Assembly: GCF_008274805.1 (NCBI RefSeq)
Contig: NZ_CP022579.1
Span: forward strand, 3,224,001 to 3,288,000
Direction: 5' to 3'
Source of the DNA: Oryzomicrobium terrae
GTDB lineage: Bacteria > Pseudomonadota > Gammaproteobacteria > Burkholderiales > Rhodocyclaceae
DNA length: 64,000 nucleotides
The translations under genes and the position numbers were made by a program. The notes below the pieces were generated by a model that saw only the letters and a list, made by a program, of their open reading frames with translations, was not told the origin of the DNA and made no database searches. Position 1 is the first letter of the stretch, and each line of letters opens with the position of its first letter. Below are positions 9,345 to 16,152 of this stretch, piece by piece.

Positions 9345-10526
9345 ATGGCCCACCTGCTCGTCACCATCACCGGCCACGGTTTCGGCCACATCGCCCAGAC
9401 CGGCCCGGTACTGGCGGCGCTACGCCAACGCTGCCCCGACCTGCGCCTGACGGTGGTCAGCAGCGCCCCCGAAGCCACGCTGCGCCAGCGCCTGCCGGAA
9501 GGCTTCACCCTCATCCCCCGGGCCCTGGATTTCGGCTTCGTCATGGCCGACCCGTTCCGCATCGACATCCCCGCCAGCGCCGCGGCCTACCGGGAATTCC
9601 ACGCAGACTGGGACGCCCGTGTGGCGGCTGCCGCCGACTGGCTACGCCACTTGCCCGGCGGAGTCCCAGCCCCGGACTTGGTGCTGAGCAACGTCGCCTA
9701 CCTGCCCCTGGCCGCCGCCGCCCGGGCCGGCATTCCGGCCTACGCCATGAGTTCGCTGAACTGGGCCGACCTGTTCGCCGCGACCTTCGCCGCTCCCACC
9801 GAGGCAGCCTGGGCCGCGCCCATCCACGCCCAGATGCGGGCCGCCTACCGCAGCGCTCGGGCCTTCCTGCAACTGACGCCGGCCATGCCCATGGCGGACC
9901 TGGACAGGCGCATCGTCGTCGGCCCGGTGGCCCGTCTCGGCCAGCCTCGCCGGGACGAACTGGCAGGGCTGCTCGGCCTGCATCGTGGGTCAGACACCGC
10001 CGCCAGCGCTGCACCGGCGCGGATCGTCCTCGCCGCCCTGGGCGGCATCGCCCTGCCCACCGGCCCGCTGCGCCTGGCGGAATGGCCGCAGTGCCCGGGC
10101 TGGCGCTGGCTGGTGCCGCAGCGCTGGCGGGAGACCATGACCCCGGCCGAACGGGCGGCACGGCCGGACATTGCCGCCTTCGAGCCCCTGGGCTGGGACT
10201 TTACCGACCTGCTCGCCTCGGTGGACGCGGTGCTCGGCAAGCCGGGCTACGGCACCTTCGCCGAGGCCGGCTGCAACGGCACGCCCATGCTCTACGCCCG
10301 CCGCCCCGGCTGGGCCGAGCAGGACGCACTGATCCCCTGGCTGGCGGCCCACGGCCGCTGCCGGGAAATCGCCGAGGAGCAGCTGTTCACCGGGAATGTC
10401 CTGGCGGATCTGGCCGCACTGTGGGCCAAGCCCGCGCCACCGCCGCCCGCCCCGGACGGGGCAGCCCAGGCCGCGGCAGTGCTGGCGGAAACGTTGGCGG
10501 ACGCCGGGGAGCCCCAAGGCCGGTGA
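9345..10526 (+). CDS. GT-B fold glycosyltransferase-like protein of unknown function
   Basis: The 393-residue protein starts VTITGHGFGHIAQTGPVLAA, the glycine-rich N-terminal loop and helix typical of MurG-like and other GT-B nucleotide-sugar transferases. A matching C-terminal signature, DAVLGKPGYGTFAEAGCNG, lies near residues 298-316, where such enzymes bind the nucleotide. There is no signal peptide or membrane helix. Similar domains occur in predicted glycosyltransferases and at the N-terminus of some sugar-kinase fusions, but I cannot assign a substrate. It begins 21 bases after trhP on the same strand, so the two are probably co-transcribed. Function is not established. Confidence 0.8.
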   Translation: MAHLLVTITGHGFGHIAQTGPVLAALRQRCPDLRLTVVSSAPEATLRQRLPEGFTLIPRALDFGFVMADPFRIDIPASAAAYREFHADWDARVAAAADWLRHLPGGVPAPDLVLSNVAYLPLAAAARAGIPAYAMSSLNWADLFAATFAAPTEAAWAAPIHAQMRAAYRSARAFLQLTPAMPMADLDRRIVVGPVARLGQPRRDELAGLLGLHRGSDTAASAAPARIVLAALGGIALPTGPLRLAEWPQCPGWRWLVPQRWRETMTPAERAARPDIAAFEPLGWDFTDLLASVDAVLGKPGYGTFAEAGCNGTPMLYARRPGWAEQDALIPWLAAHGRCREIAEEQLFTGNVLADLAALWAKPAPPPPAPDGAAQAAAVLAETLADAGEPQGR

Positions 10527-10609
10527 TCCCGGCACCCGGTCTGCCGCCGGGACATCCATCCGCAGCTACGTCCAGCCCCGCCGCACCGAACGGCGGCCGA
10601 GCATAGCCC

Positions 10610-10644
10610 GGCCGAATTCTTCAGTTTTACTTATGTAATTGGCC
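10610..10644. repeat. Hairpin repeat copy 1 (conserved loop CTTCAGTTTTAC)
   Basis: GGCC(G)AATT and AATTGGCC form an imperfect stem around a loop that contains CTTCAGTTTTAC. The same loop sequence recurs 84 bases to the right with different stem bases. Copy 1 lies in the 225-base gap between the convergent GT-B-like gene and maf, which otherwise holds no gene. Confidence 0.5.
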
Positions 10645-10696
10645 AGGCGAATCGTAAAACCCTACGACTGGCGCGGACCTTTGCTTTTTGCCCGCC

Positions 10697-10727
10697 CCAA
10701 TACTTCAGTTTTACGCATGTATTGGCC
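10697..10727. repeat. Hairpin repeat copy 2 (conserved loop CTTCAGTTTTAC)
   Basis: CCAATAC and GTATTGG form a 7-bp stem enclosing the rest of CTTCAGTTTTAC plus GCAT, followed by GGCC as in copy 1. It lies just after the maf stop codon, so on the minus strand it may also serve as the maf transcript end, though no T-run follows directly. Confidence 0.5.
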
Positions 10728-10751
10728 GAGCCCCGAGGCACCGGCCACGGC

Positions 10752-11375
10752 TCACAAGCCGTCGAAGCCGATTTTGCGCAGCAGCGCGCCGGTTTCGAAC
10801 AGGGGCAGGCCCATGATGCCGGTGTAGCTGCCTTCCATATGGGCCACGAACAAGGCCGCCCGACCCTGGATGCCGTAGCTGCCGGCCTTGTCCAGCGGCT
10901 CGCCGCTGGCCACGTAGCGGCGGATCTCGGCATCGCTCAGTTCGCGGAAGCGCACCCGGCTCTCGGACAGGGCGGCCTCGATCTGGCCGGCCGGGGTGGC
11001 CACCACCACGGCGGTAAGCACCCGGTGGGCGCGGCCGGACAATAGACGCAGGGTGCGGGCGGCATCGTCCCCGTCCACCGGCTTGCCCAGGATCTGGCCA
11101 TCGACTTCGACCGTGGTATCCGCCGACAGCACGACCTGGGGCTGCAATTTGCGCCAGACCAGGATGCGCCGGCCGTGCTCGGCCTTGGCACGGGCCACCC
11201 GCTGCACGTAGGTCACCGGGTCCTCACCGGGCAGGGGAGTCTCGTCCACCTCGCCATCGGCCCGGGCGCCGGCACGGAACAGCAGGGTGTCGAAATGGAC
11301 GCCGATCTGAGTGAGCAGTTCGCGCCGCCGCGGGCTGCGCGAGGCGAGGTAAAGGCGTTGCGGGGCAAGGGTCAT
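10752..11375 (-). CDS. maf: Maf family nucleoside triphosphate pyrophosphatase
   Basis: Maf proteins hydrolyse nucleoside triphosphates to monophosphates and are thought to remove modified or non-canonical nucleotides. The 207-residue product has the typical opening LYLASRSPRRRELLTQIG, the central VVLSADTTVEVDGQILGKP with the catalytic Asp region, and the late GSYGIQGRAALF segment. Arg and Lys positions fit the YhdE (dTTP/UTP) subgroup, but this is inferred. It is the last gene of a minus-strand run nadD-rsfS-rlmH-maf, 144 bases after rlmH. Confidence 0.93.
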   Translation of the reverse strand: MTLAPQRLYLASRSPRRRELLTQIGVHFDTLLFRAGARADGEVDETPLPGEDPVTYVQRVARAKAEHGRRILVWRKLQPQVVLSADTTVEVDGQILGKPVDGDDAARTLRLLSGRAHRVLTAVVVATPAGQIEAALSESRVRFRELSDAEIRRYVASGEPLDKAGSYGIQGRAALFVAHMEGSYTGIMGLPLFETGALLRKIGFDGL

Positions 11376-11519
11376 GGCAGCGTCGTCAAGCGGTGAGGGA
11401 TGGGGTGCGGTCAGCCGGATGAGCCGGCGGAATGCCGCAGGCCGTGCGCCGCGCGCACCGGGTGCCCTGACTACGGCAAGACATCCCGGCGGCGTAGCCT
11501 GGTGGCAGGCGGATGGGCA

Positions 11520-11990
11520 TCACTCCCGGTGGTAGGGATGGCCCTTGATCAGGCTGGCGGCCCGGTACAGCTGCTCGGCCAGGATCAAACGGGCCATGGC
11601 GTGGGGCAGGGTCATGCTGGACAGGCGCAGCAGACCGTCGGCCCGGGACTTGATCGCCGGGTCCAGGCCGTCGGCGCCGCCGATGACGAAGGCCAGGTCG
11701 CGGCCTTCCTCCATCCAGCGTTCGATGCGCTCGGCGAAGCGGGCCGTGGTCAGGTCGTCGCCGCGCTCGTCCAGGGCGATCAGGCGGGCGTCCTTGGGCA
11801 GCACGGCCTCGATGCGGCTGCGCTCGGCGGCCATCAGCTGCTCCCGGGTCTTGCCGCCGGCGCGGGGCTCGGGCTTGATTTCGAGCACCGCCGCCGGCAA
11901 CTCCCGGGGCATGCGCTTGAGGTATTCCTGGCAGCCGCTTTCGACCCAGCCGGGCATCTTGTGCCCGACCGCGAGGATGTGGAGCTTCAT
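11520..11990 (-). CDS. rlmH: 23S rRNA pseudouridine-1915 N3-methyltransferase RlmH
   Basis: RlmH is a SPOUT methyltransferase that methylates pseudouridine 1915 in helix 69 of assembled 70S ribosomes, using S-adenosylmethionine. The length of 156 residues is exactly typical. The sequence shows the start [16 protein letters not shown], the AdoMet-binding [18 protein letters not shown] and the C-terminal [20 protein letters not shown], which forms the knot and the conserved tail. It follows rsfS by 25 bases in the nadD operon, the usual order in proteobacteria. Confidence 0.97.
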   Translation of the reverse strand: MKLHILAVGHKMPGWVESGCQEYLKRMPRELPAAVLEIKPEPRAGGKTREQLMAAERSRIEAVLPKDARLIALDERGDDLTTARFAERIERWMEEGRDLAFVIGGADGLDPAIKSRADGLLRLSSMTLPHAMARLILAEQLYRAASLIKGHPYHRE

Positions 11991-12015
11991 GGCAGGGGAT
12001 TACCGGGGGCCGCGC

Positions 12016-12399
12016 TCAGCCGGCCTCGGGAGGCTCCACCAGGGGCGAGGCGGGGCGCCGGGCGGGGGCCCGGGAGGCCCACAGCTCTTCGAGGGCGTAG
12101 TACTGGCGCACGGCGGGCTGCATGACATGGACGACGATGTCGCCCAGGTCCACCAGCACCCATTCGCCGCTACCCTGGCCCTCCACGGAAATGACGTTGA
12201 GGCCGGCTTCCTTGGCCTTTTCCTCGACGTTGCGGGCCAGGGCGTTGACCTGGCGGTTGGAGTCGCCGGTGGCGATGACGATGCGGTCGAACAGGGAGGT
12301 GAGCTTGGAGGTGTCGATCACCTCGATGTCCTTGCCCTTGATGTCTTCGAGGGCGTCGACGACCAGGGCGACGGCGTGTTGCAGGTTGGGGGTGTCCAT
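12016..12399 (-). CDS. rsfS: Ribosomal silencing factor RsfS (Iojap family)
   Basis: RsfS binds ribosomal protein L14 and blocks joining of the 30S and 50S subunits, lowering translation in starvation or stationary phase. From the ATG at 12399 the product is 127 residues and contains the family motifs IEVIDTSKLTSLFDRIVIAT, WVLVDLGDIVVHVM and a terminal YYALEELW. A longer reading frame reaches 12462, but its extra 21 residues are not conserved in the family. The gene lies 59 bases after nadD and 25 before rlmH. Confidence 0.96.
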   Translation of the reverse strand: MDTPNLQHAVALVVDALEDIKGKDIEVIDTSKLTSLFDRIVIATGDSNRQVNALARNVEEKAKEAGLNVISVEGQGSGEWVLVDLGDIVVHVMQPAVRQYYALEELWASRAPARRPASPLVEPPEAG

Positions 12400-12458
12400 C
12401 AAATCAGTCAGTGGGTAAAACAGGTTGAAAAACGCAGCGAATCTGTCGCCAACGCCCG

Positions 12459-13178
12459 TCATTCGGGGCGATAGAGACCATTCGCCGCAATATAGTCGAT
12501 CACGCTCGGCGGCAGCAAATAACGCACGCTGCGTCCCTCGCGCAGCCGGGCGCGGATATCGGTGGCCGATACCGCCAGGGGCGCCATGGGCACGAAGAGC
12601 AGACTGCCGGCCGGGCGCGCTTCCAGGCTGGCCCGCTCCGCCGGATCGAGACGGCGCTCGGCGATCAGGTCGGCCAGCTCGGCATCGGCGTGCATCCCTT
12701 CGCCGGCCGCCACCCGGGCCGGATCGAACTGCACGCCGGGACGGGTGAGCACGGCCAGGTGGGCCAAGGCGACGATGTCGCGCCAGCGGTGCCAGCGGGT
12801 AAAGCCGAGAAAGGCGTCGGCGCCGAGCAGCAACACCAGGGGGCGGTCGCCTTCCAGGATGCGCAAGCGCTCCAGGGTGGTGACGGTGTAGGACGGCGCG
12901 GCCGAATCGACCTCGGCGCTATCGACGCTGAAGGCCGGATTGTCGGCCACGGCGGCGCGCACCAGGGCCAGGCGGTGGGCCGGGGCCACGCTCGGGCCGG
13001 CCCGGTGCGGTGGCTGGCCGGCGGGAATCCAACGTACCTCGGGCAGGGCCAGTTGCTCCCGGGCCTCTTCGGCCAGGCGCAGGTGGCCGATGTGCACCGG
13101 GTCGAAGGTGCCGCCAAAAATACCCAGCAGCCGGGAAGGCACGAGGGACGCGGAGTTTGACACGGGCTGCCCGGACAT
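12459..13178 (-). CDS. nadD: Nicotinate-nucleotide adenylyltransferase NadD
   Basis: NadD adenylates nicotinic acid mononucleotide to deamido-NAD in NAD synthesis. The 239-residue protein has the nucleotidyltransferase motif GIFGGTFDPVHIGHLRLA near residues 19-36 and the C-terminal VSATDIRARLREGRSVRYLL, which carries the ISSTxIR-like motif. The ATG at 13178 is preferred over upstream in-frame methionines, because those would overlap the tail of the membrane protein at 13183 and add low-complexity basic sequence. It leads the operon nadD-rsfS-rlmH-maf. Confidence 0.95.
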   Translation of the reverse strand: MSGQPVSNSASLVPSRLLGIFGGTFDPVHIGHLRLAEEAREQLALPEVRWIPAGQPPHRAGPSVAPAHRLALVRAAVADNPAFSVDSAEVDSAAPSYTVTTLERLRILEGDRPLVLLLGADAFLGFTRWHRWRDIVALAHLAVLTRPGVQFDPARVAAGEGMHADAELADLIAERRLDPAERASLEARPAGSLLFVPMAPLAVSATDIRARLREGRSVRYLLPPSVIDYIAANGLYRPE

Positions 13179-13182
13179 TGGC

Positions 13183-14022
13183 TCAGGGCGCCGCGTTCGG
13201 GCCATCGGCCTCGGAACTCGGCTCTTGGCGCGGGGTTTCAGCCGATGGTTCGACGCCGTCCGGCGTTTCGTCATCCGCCGCTTCGCTGAACACGTCCCGG
13301 TAGCTGAGGTAGAAGCTGGCGAAGAAAATCGGCGCAATGGCCATCAGGAACGGCACCGAGAGCAGCACCGCCAGATTGCCGCCACCGGCCAACAGCCCCA
13401 CCGCCAAGCCTGGAATGACGCCGCCGAGCAGCACCAGGGTCACGCCGTAGACGAGGAAAGCGCGCCAGTTGCGCAGGCAGGCGAAAAAGCTGAAGAACAG
13501 GCTTTTGCCCAAGGAATGGTCGTGCCAGGCGACCAACTGGGGGGCGTACCAGAAGGCCAGGAACACCGGGATGTAGAGCGCCAGGCCGACCTCGGCGGCG
13601 GTGGCCAGGGCCTCCAGCTCGTCGGCGTCGGGACGCACGCCGCTGCCCATCCAGCGCAGCAGGGCGCCGTCGTCGAGCAGGGACACCAGGGACAGCACCA
13701 GCATCGAGCAGATGAAGTTGAGCCCACCCAGGGCGACCAGGGGGCCGAGGCGCTGGCGCAAGCCGGCGAACAGCAGGTGGGGCAAGGGTGAGCGGCCCTG
13801 GTCGATCTCGCGGCAGGCGGTCAGCACGCCTACCGACAGGGCCGGCACCAGCATGGTGGCGGCCACGCCACCCAGGATCGGCACCAGGTTGAGGGCGCCG
13901 AGCAGGAACCAGTAGCCCACCACCATCAGGGCCAGCACCCCGGGGTTGCGGCGGAACAGGCCAAAACCTTCGCTGACCCAGCGCCAACCTCGGGAAGCGG
14001 GGACGATGCGGGCAATCAGCAT
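13183..14022 (-). CDS. BPSS1780-type multi-spanning membrane protein (copy B)
   Basis: A 279-residue inner-membrane protein with about five to six hydrophobic segments, of the BPSS1780 family of unknown function seen in betaproteobacteria. Recognisable pieces are LVPALSVGVLTACREIDQGR after the first two helices, FWYAPQLVAWHD in the middle and SFYLSYRDVF at the end of the last helix. The last ~30 residues are acidic and Pro/Ser-rich, probably a soluble tail. It follows its paralogue by two bases, so the pair are co-transcribed, and ends four bases before the nadD start. Function unknown. Confidence 0.8.
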   Translation of the reverse strand: MLIARIVPASRGWRWVSEGFGLFRRNPGVLALMVVGYWFLLGALNLVPILGGVAATMLVPALSVGVLTACREIDQGRSPLPHLLFAGLRQRLGPLVALGGLNFICSMLVLSLVSLLDDGALLRWMGSGVRPDADELEALATAAEVGLALYIPVFLAFWYAPQLVAWHDHSLGKSLFFSFFACLRNWRAFLVYGVTLVLLGGVIPGLAVGLLAGGGNLAVLLSVPFLMAIAPIFFASFYLSYRDVFSEAADDETPDGVEPSAETPRQEPSSEADGPNAAP

Positions 14023-14024
14023 GG

Positions 14025-14780
14025 TCAGGTCCCGAGGAAGACGTCGCGGTACGAGACGTAGATCGAGCAGGCGATCACCGGGGCGGCCACCACCAGCCCC
14101 AGGCCGAGGGACAGGGCGCCGAAGAACAGGATGAGCAGGATGAACAGGCCGTAGACCAGGAAGGCCACGCCGTTGCGCGCCACCGCCTCGAAGCTGGCGC
14201 GCATCGCCGCCCGGGCCGACATGTCGTGGAAGTAGGCCAAGGCCGGGGCGTACCACACGGCCATGACCAGAGGCACCGAGCTGACCAGGACGACGACGAT
14301 GGCGAACAGCACGCCAGCCACGGCGATGCCGGTGCCGAGCAGGCCGCCGCCGGCGGCCGCCTGGACCGAACCTCCGAAGGTGGCGGCCCAGCCGATCAGG
14401 ATGCCGATGGCGATGATCGCCAGCCAGCCGACCATGAACAGCACGCCGACGCGCAATACCGGCGCATGCTTGGGCGAGAAGGCCGAGAACATGTCGGCCA
14501 CGTGGGCTTCTTCACCCTGTTCGATACGCCGCGCCGCCGCCATGAGACCGGCCGAGAGCACTGGTACGAACCAGTGGGCGGCCAGTTCGCCGACCACGGG
14601 GAAGATCATTACGCCGATGACGATGACGAAAAACAGGGCGCCCATGGCCAGCCACACCCCCGGCTGGGCGATGAACAGGGCCCAGCCTTCGCGCAGCCAG
14701 TCGATGGCACGGCCGGCGGGCACGACGCGGGAATCCCCCTCGAAGGGCGGGGCGGGCAGGGGAAAATCGGGAGCCGTCAT
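14025..14780 (-). CDS. BPSS1780-type multi-spanning membrane protein (copy A)
   Basis: A 251-residue paralogue of the next gene. The shared features are FVPVLSAGLMAAARRIEQGE after the second helix, a central VWYAPALAYFHDMS and the terminal SIYVSYRDVFLG. Five to six membrane helices are apparent and there is no signal peptide. It is probably the first gene of a run leading into the second copy and then nadD. Function unknown; a role as a small integral membrane scaffold or transporter accessory is speculation. Confidence 0.8.
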   Translation of the reverse strand: MTAPDFPLPAPPFEGDSRVVPAGRAIDWLREGWALFIAQPGVWLAMGALFFVIVIGVMIFPVVGELAAHWFVPVLSAGLMAAARRIEQGEEAHVADMFSAFSPKHAPVLRVGVLFMVGWLAIIAIGILIGWAATFGGSVQAAAGGGLLGTGIAVAGVLFAIVVVLVSSVPLVMAVWYAPALAYFHDMSARAAMRASFEAVARNGVAFLVYGLFILLILFFGALSLGLGLVVAAPVIACSIYVSYRDVFLGT

Positions 14781-14884
14781 GAAGGCAGCAGAACTCCGGA
14801 GAACGACAGGAAGAAACAGGAACCGTTGCAGCCCGCCCGCCCTGTCGCCCGGTCAGGCCGGAGGCAGGCGGCGGCTGCGCCGGA

Positions 14885-15220
14885 TCAGAAGGTGCCGATC
14901 AGCCACATCGGCGGACGCACCCCGGTATCGAGGGAATCGCGCCGGGTGAAATTGCCGTCACCCCGGTCATCGATCAGGTAGTAGGGGGGCCCGACCTTGG
15001 GGGTGACCTTGACCATGTACAGGCGACCCTTGATGCGGTACTCCTCGACCGTATCCTCGTCGCGCTTCTTGATGGTCACTTCAGGCTCGATGGCAGCATC
15101 GAAGGGGGCCATTTCCGGAGGCGGCGGCGGCACATTGGGCAGTGGCGTGCGGCCGGCGGTCTGGGCGACAACGGGCGCGGCGAGGGCAAGGCTCAGGAGG
15201 GCGAGAAGGGTGCGCTTCAT
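14885..15220 (-). CDS. DUF2782 exported protein
   Basis: A 111-residue protein with a clear Sec signal peptide (MKRTLLALLSLALAAPVVAQ), a proline-rich linker, and the DUF2782 core EVTIKKRDEDTVEEYRIKGR with LYMVKVTPKVGPPYYLID. The family is found near polA in betaproteobacteria and has no known function. Two in-frame ATGs exist (15229 and 15220). The second is chosen because an AGGA-type ribosome site lies at the proper distance, while for the first it abuts the start codon. A GC-rich hairpin lies just upstream of that ribosome site. Confidence 0.85.
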   Translation of the reverse strand: MKRTLLALLSLALAAPVVAQTAGRTPLPNVPPPPPEMAPFDAAIEPEVTIKKRDEDTVEEYRIKGRLYMVKVTPKVGPPYYLIDDRGDGNFTRRDSLDTGVRPPMWLIGTF

Positions 15221-15232
15221 GGCGGGCATCCT

Positions 15233-15247
15233 GGGGGAAGCTCCCCC
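15233..15247 (-). promoter_or_regulatory. Small hairpin directly upstream of the DUF2782 ribosome-binding site
   Basis: GGGGGA and TCCCCC pair around a 3-base loop, ending one base before the AGGA that serves the start at 15220. In RNA it could affect access to the ribosome site. It is short and may be accidental in GC-rich sequence. Confidence 0.25.
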
Positions 15248-15405
15248 GAGTGATTAGGTGGTTATCCGTGAGACGGGCGCCGCGGCCAGAGGTTCGCCCC
15301 GGCGGCGGCGCGGCCCGAGGGCCTCGCCGTTCACAATCTTGTCTGGCTTGCGGCGTGCAAGCTCGCAAGCACGTTTTCCCGCGCAGTTTACCAGCCCGGC
15401 CCCGG

Positions 15406-16134
15406 TTACAGGTTGAGCAGCATTTCCCGCTCTTCGGGCAGGGGCTCGAAGCCCCGGGTTTCGTAGTGCTTGAAGATGGCCGAGACCACCTGGTCCGGAT
15501 CGTCGATCACCTGGATCAGGTTCATGTCCTCGGGGGAGATCATGCCCTCCCCCACCAGCCGATCACGAAACCAGTCCACCAGGCCCTGCCAGAAGCCGGC
15601 GCCCACCAGCACCAGGGGAATCTTGCGCCCCTTGCCGGTCTGGATCAGGGTCAGGGCCTCCATCACCTCGTCCAGGGTGCCGAAGCCTCCGGGCATCACC
15701 ACGTAGGCATTGGCGAAGCGCACGAACATGTACTTGCGCGCAAAGAAGTGGCGGAAGGTCTGGGAAATGTCCTGATAGGCATTGGACTTCTGCTCGTGGG
15801 GCAGCTGGATGTTGAGCCCCACCGACGGACTCTTGCCGGCAAAGGCGCCCCGGTTGGCCGCTTCCATGATGCCCGGACCGCCACCGGAAATGACCGAGAA
15901 CCCGGCATCGGAGAGTTTACGGGCGATGGTCCGGGCGAGTTCGTAATAGGGCGAGCCTTCCGGCACCCGGGCGCTGCCGAAAATGGACACGGCAGGGCGG
16001 ATCGGGGCCAGGCGGTCAGTGGCTTCGACGAACTCTGACATAATGCCGAGGATTCGCCAGGATTCCCGCGACGACTGGGTTTGCAGGGCGGCTTCGCGCT
16101 CGGCGAGGTCGGGCAGTTTGATTTTTTCGCTCAT
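15406..16134 (-). CDS. LOG family protein (TIGR00730 Rossmann fold)
   Basis: A 242-residue protein of the LOG (LONELY GUY) superfamily. It shows SIFGSARVPEGSPYYELA, the nucleotide-binding SVISGGGPGIMEAANRGAF and VMPGGFGTLDEVMEALTLIQ. Members include cytokinin riboside 5'-monophosphate phosphoribohydrolases and AMP nucleosidases; the bacterial substrate here cannot be told from sequence. The ATG at 16134 (MSEKIKLPDLAERE) is chosen over an upstream methionine at 16206, which would place the N-terminus inside polA. The start lies only 18 bases from the divergent polA start. Confidence 0.9.
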   Translation of the reverse strand: MSEKIKLPDLAEREAALQTQSSRESWRILGIMSEFVEATDRLAPIRPAVSIFGSARVPEGSPYYELARTIARKLSDAGFSVISGGGPGIMEAANRGAFAGKSPSVGLNIQLPHEQKSNAYQDISQTFRHFFARKYMFVRFANAYVVMPGGFGTLDEVMEALTLIQTGKGRKIPLVLVGAGFWQGLVDWFRDRLVGEGMISPEDMNLIQVIDDPDQVVSAIFKHYETRGFEPLPEEREMLLNL

Positions 16135-16152
16135 TTTTTTCAGGTTCTCGTT

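Noticed and set aside
7887-9389. Minus-strand open frame extending rng upstream over trhP (total 993 codons)
   Set aside because: The extension is the antisense of a clear U32 protein and shows repetitive G/A/V/Q composition; rng starts naturally at 7886.
8489-10606. Long plus-strand frame of 705 codons rich in Arg, Pro and Gly
   Set aside because: Shadow of trhP and the GT-B-like gene in another frame; no domain and typical GC-shadow composition.
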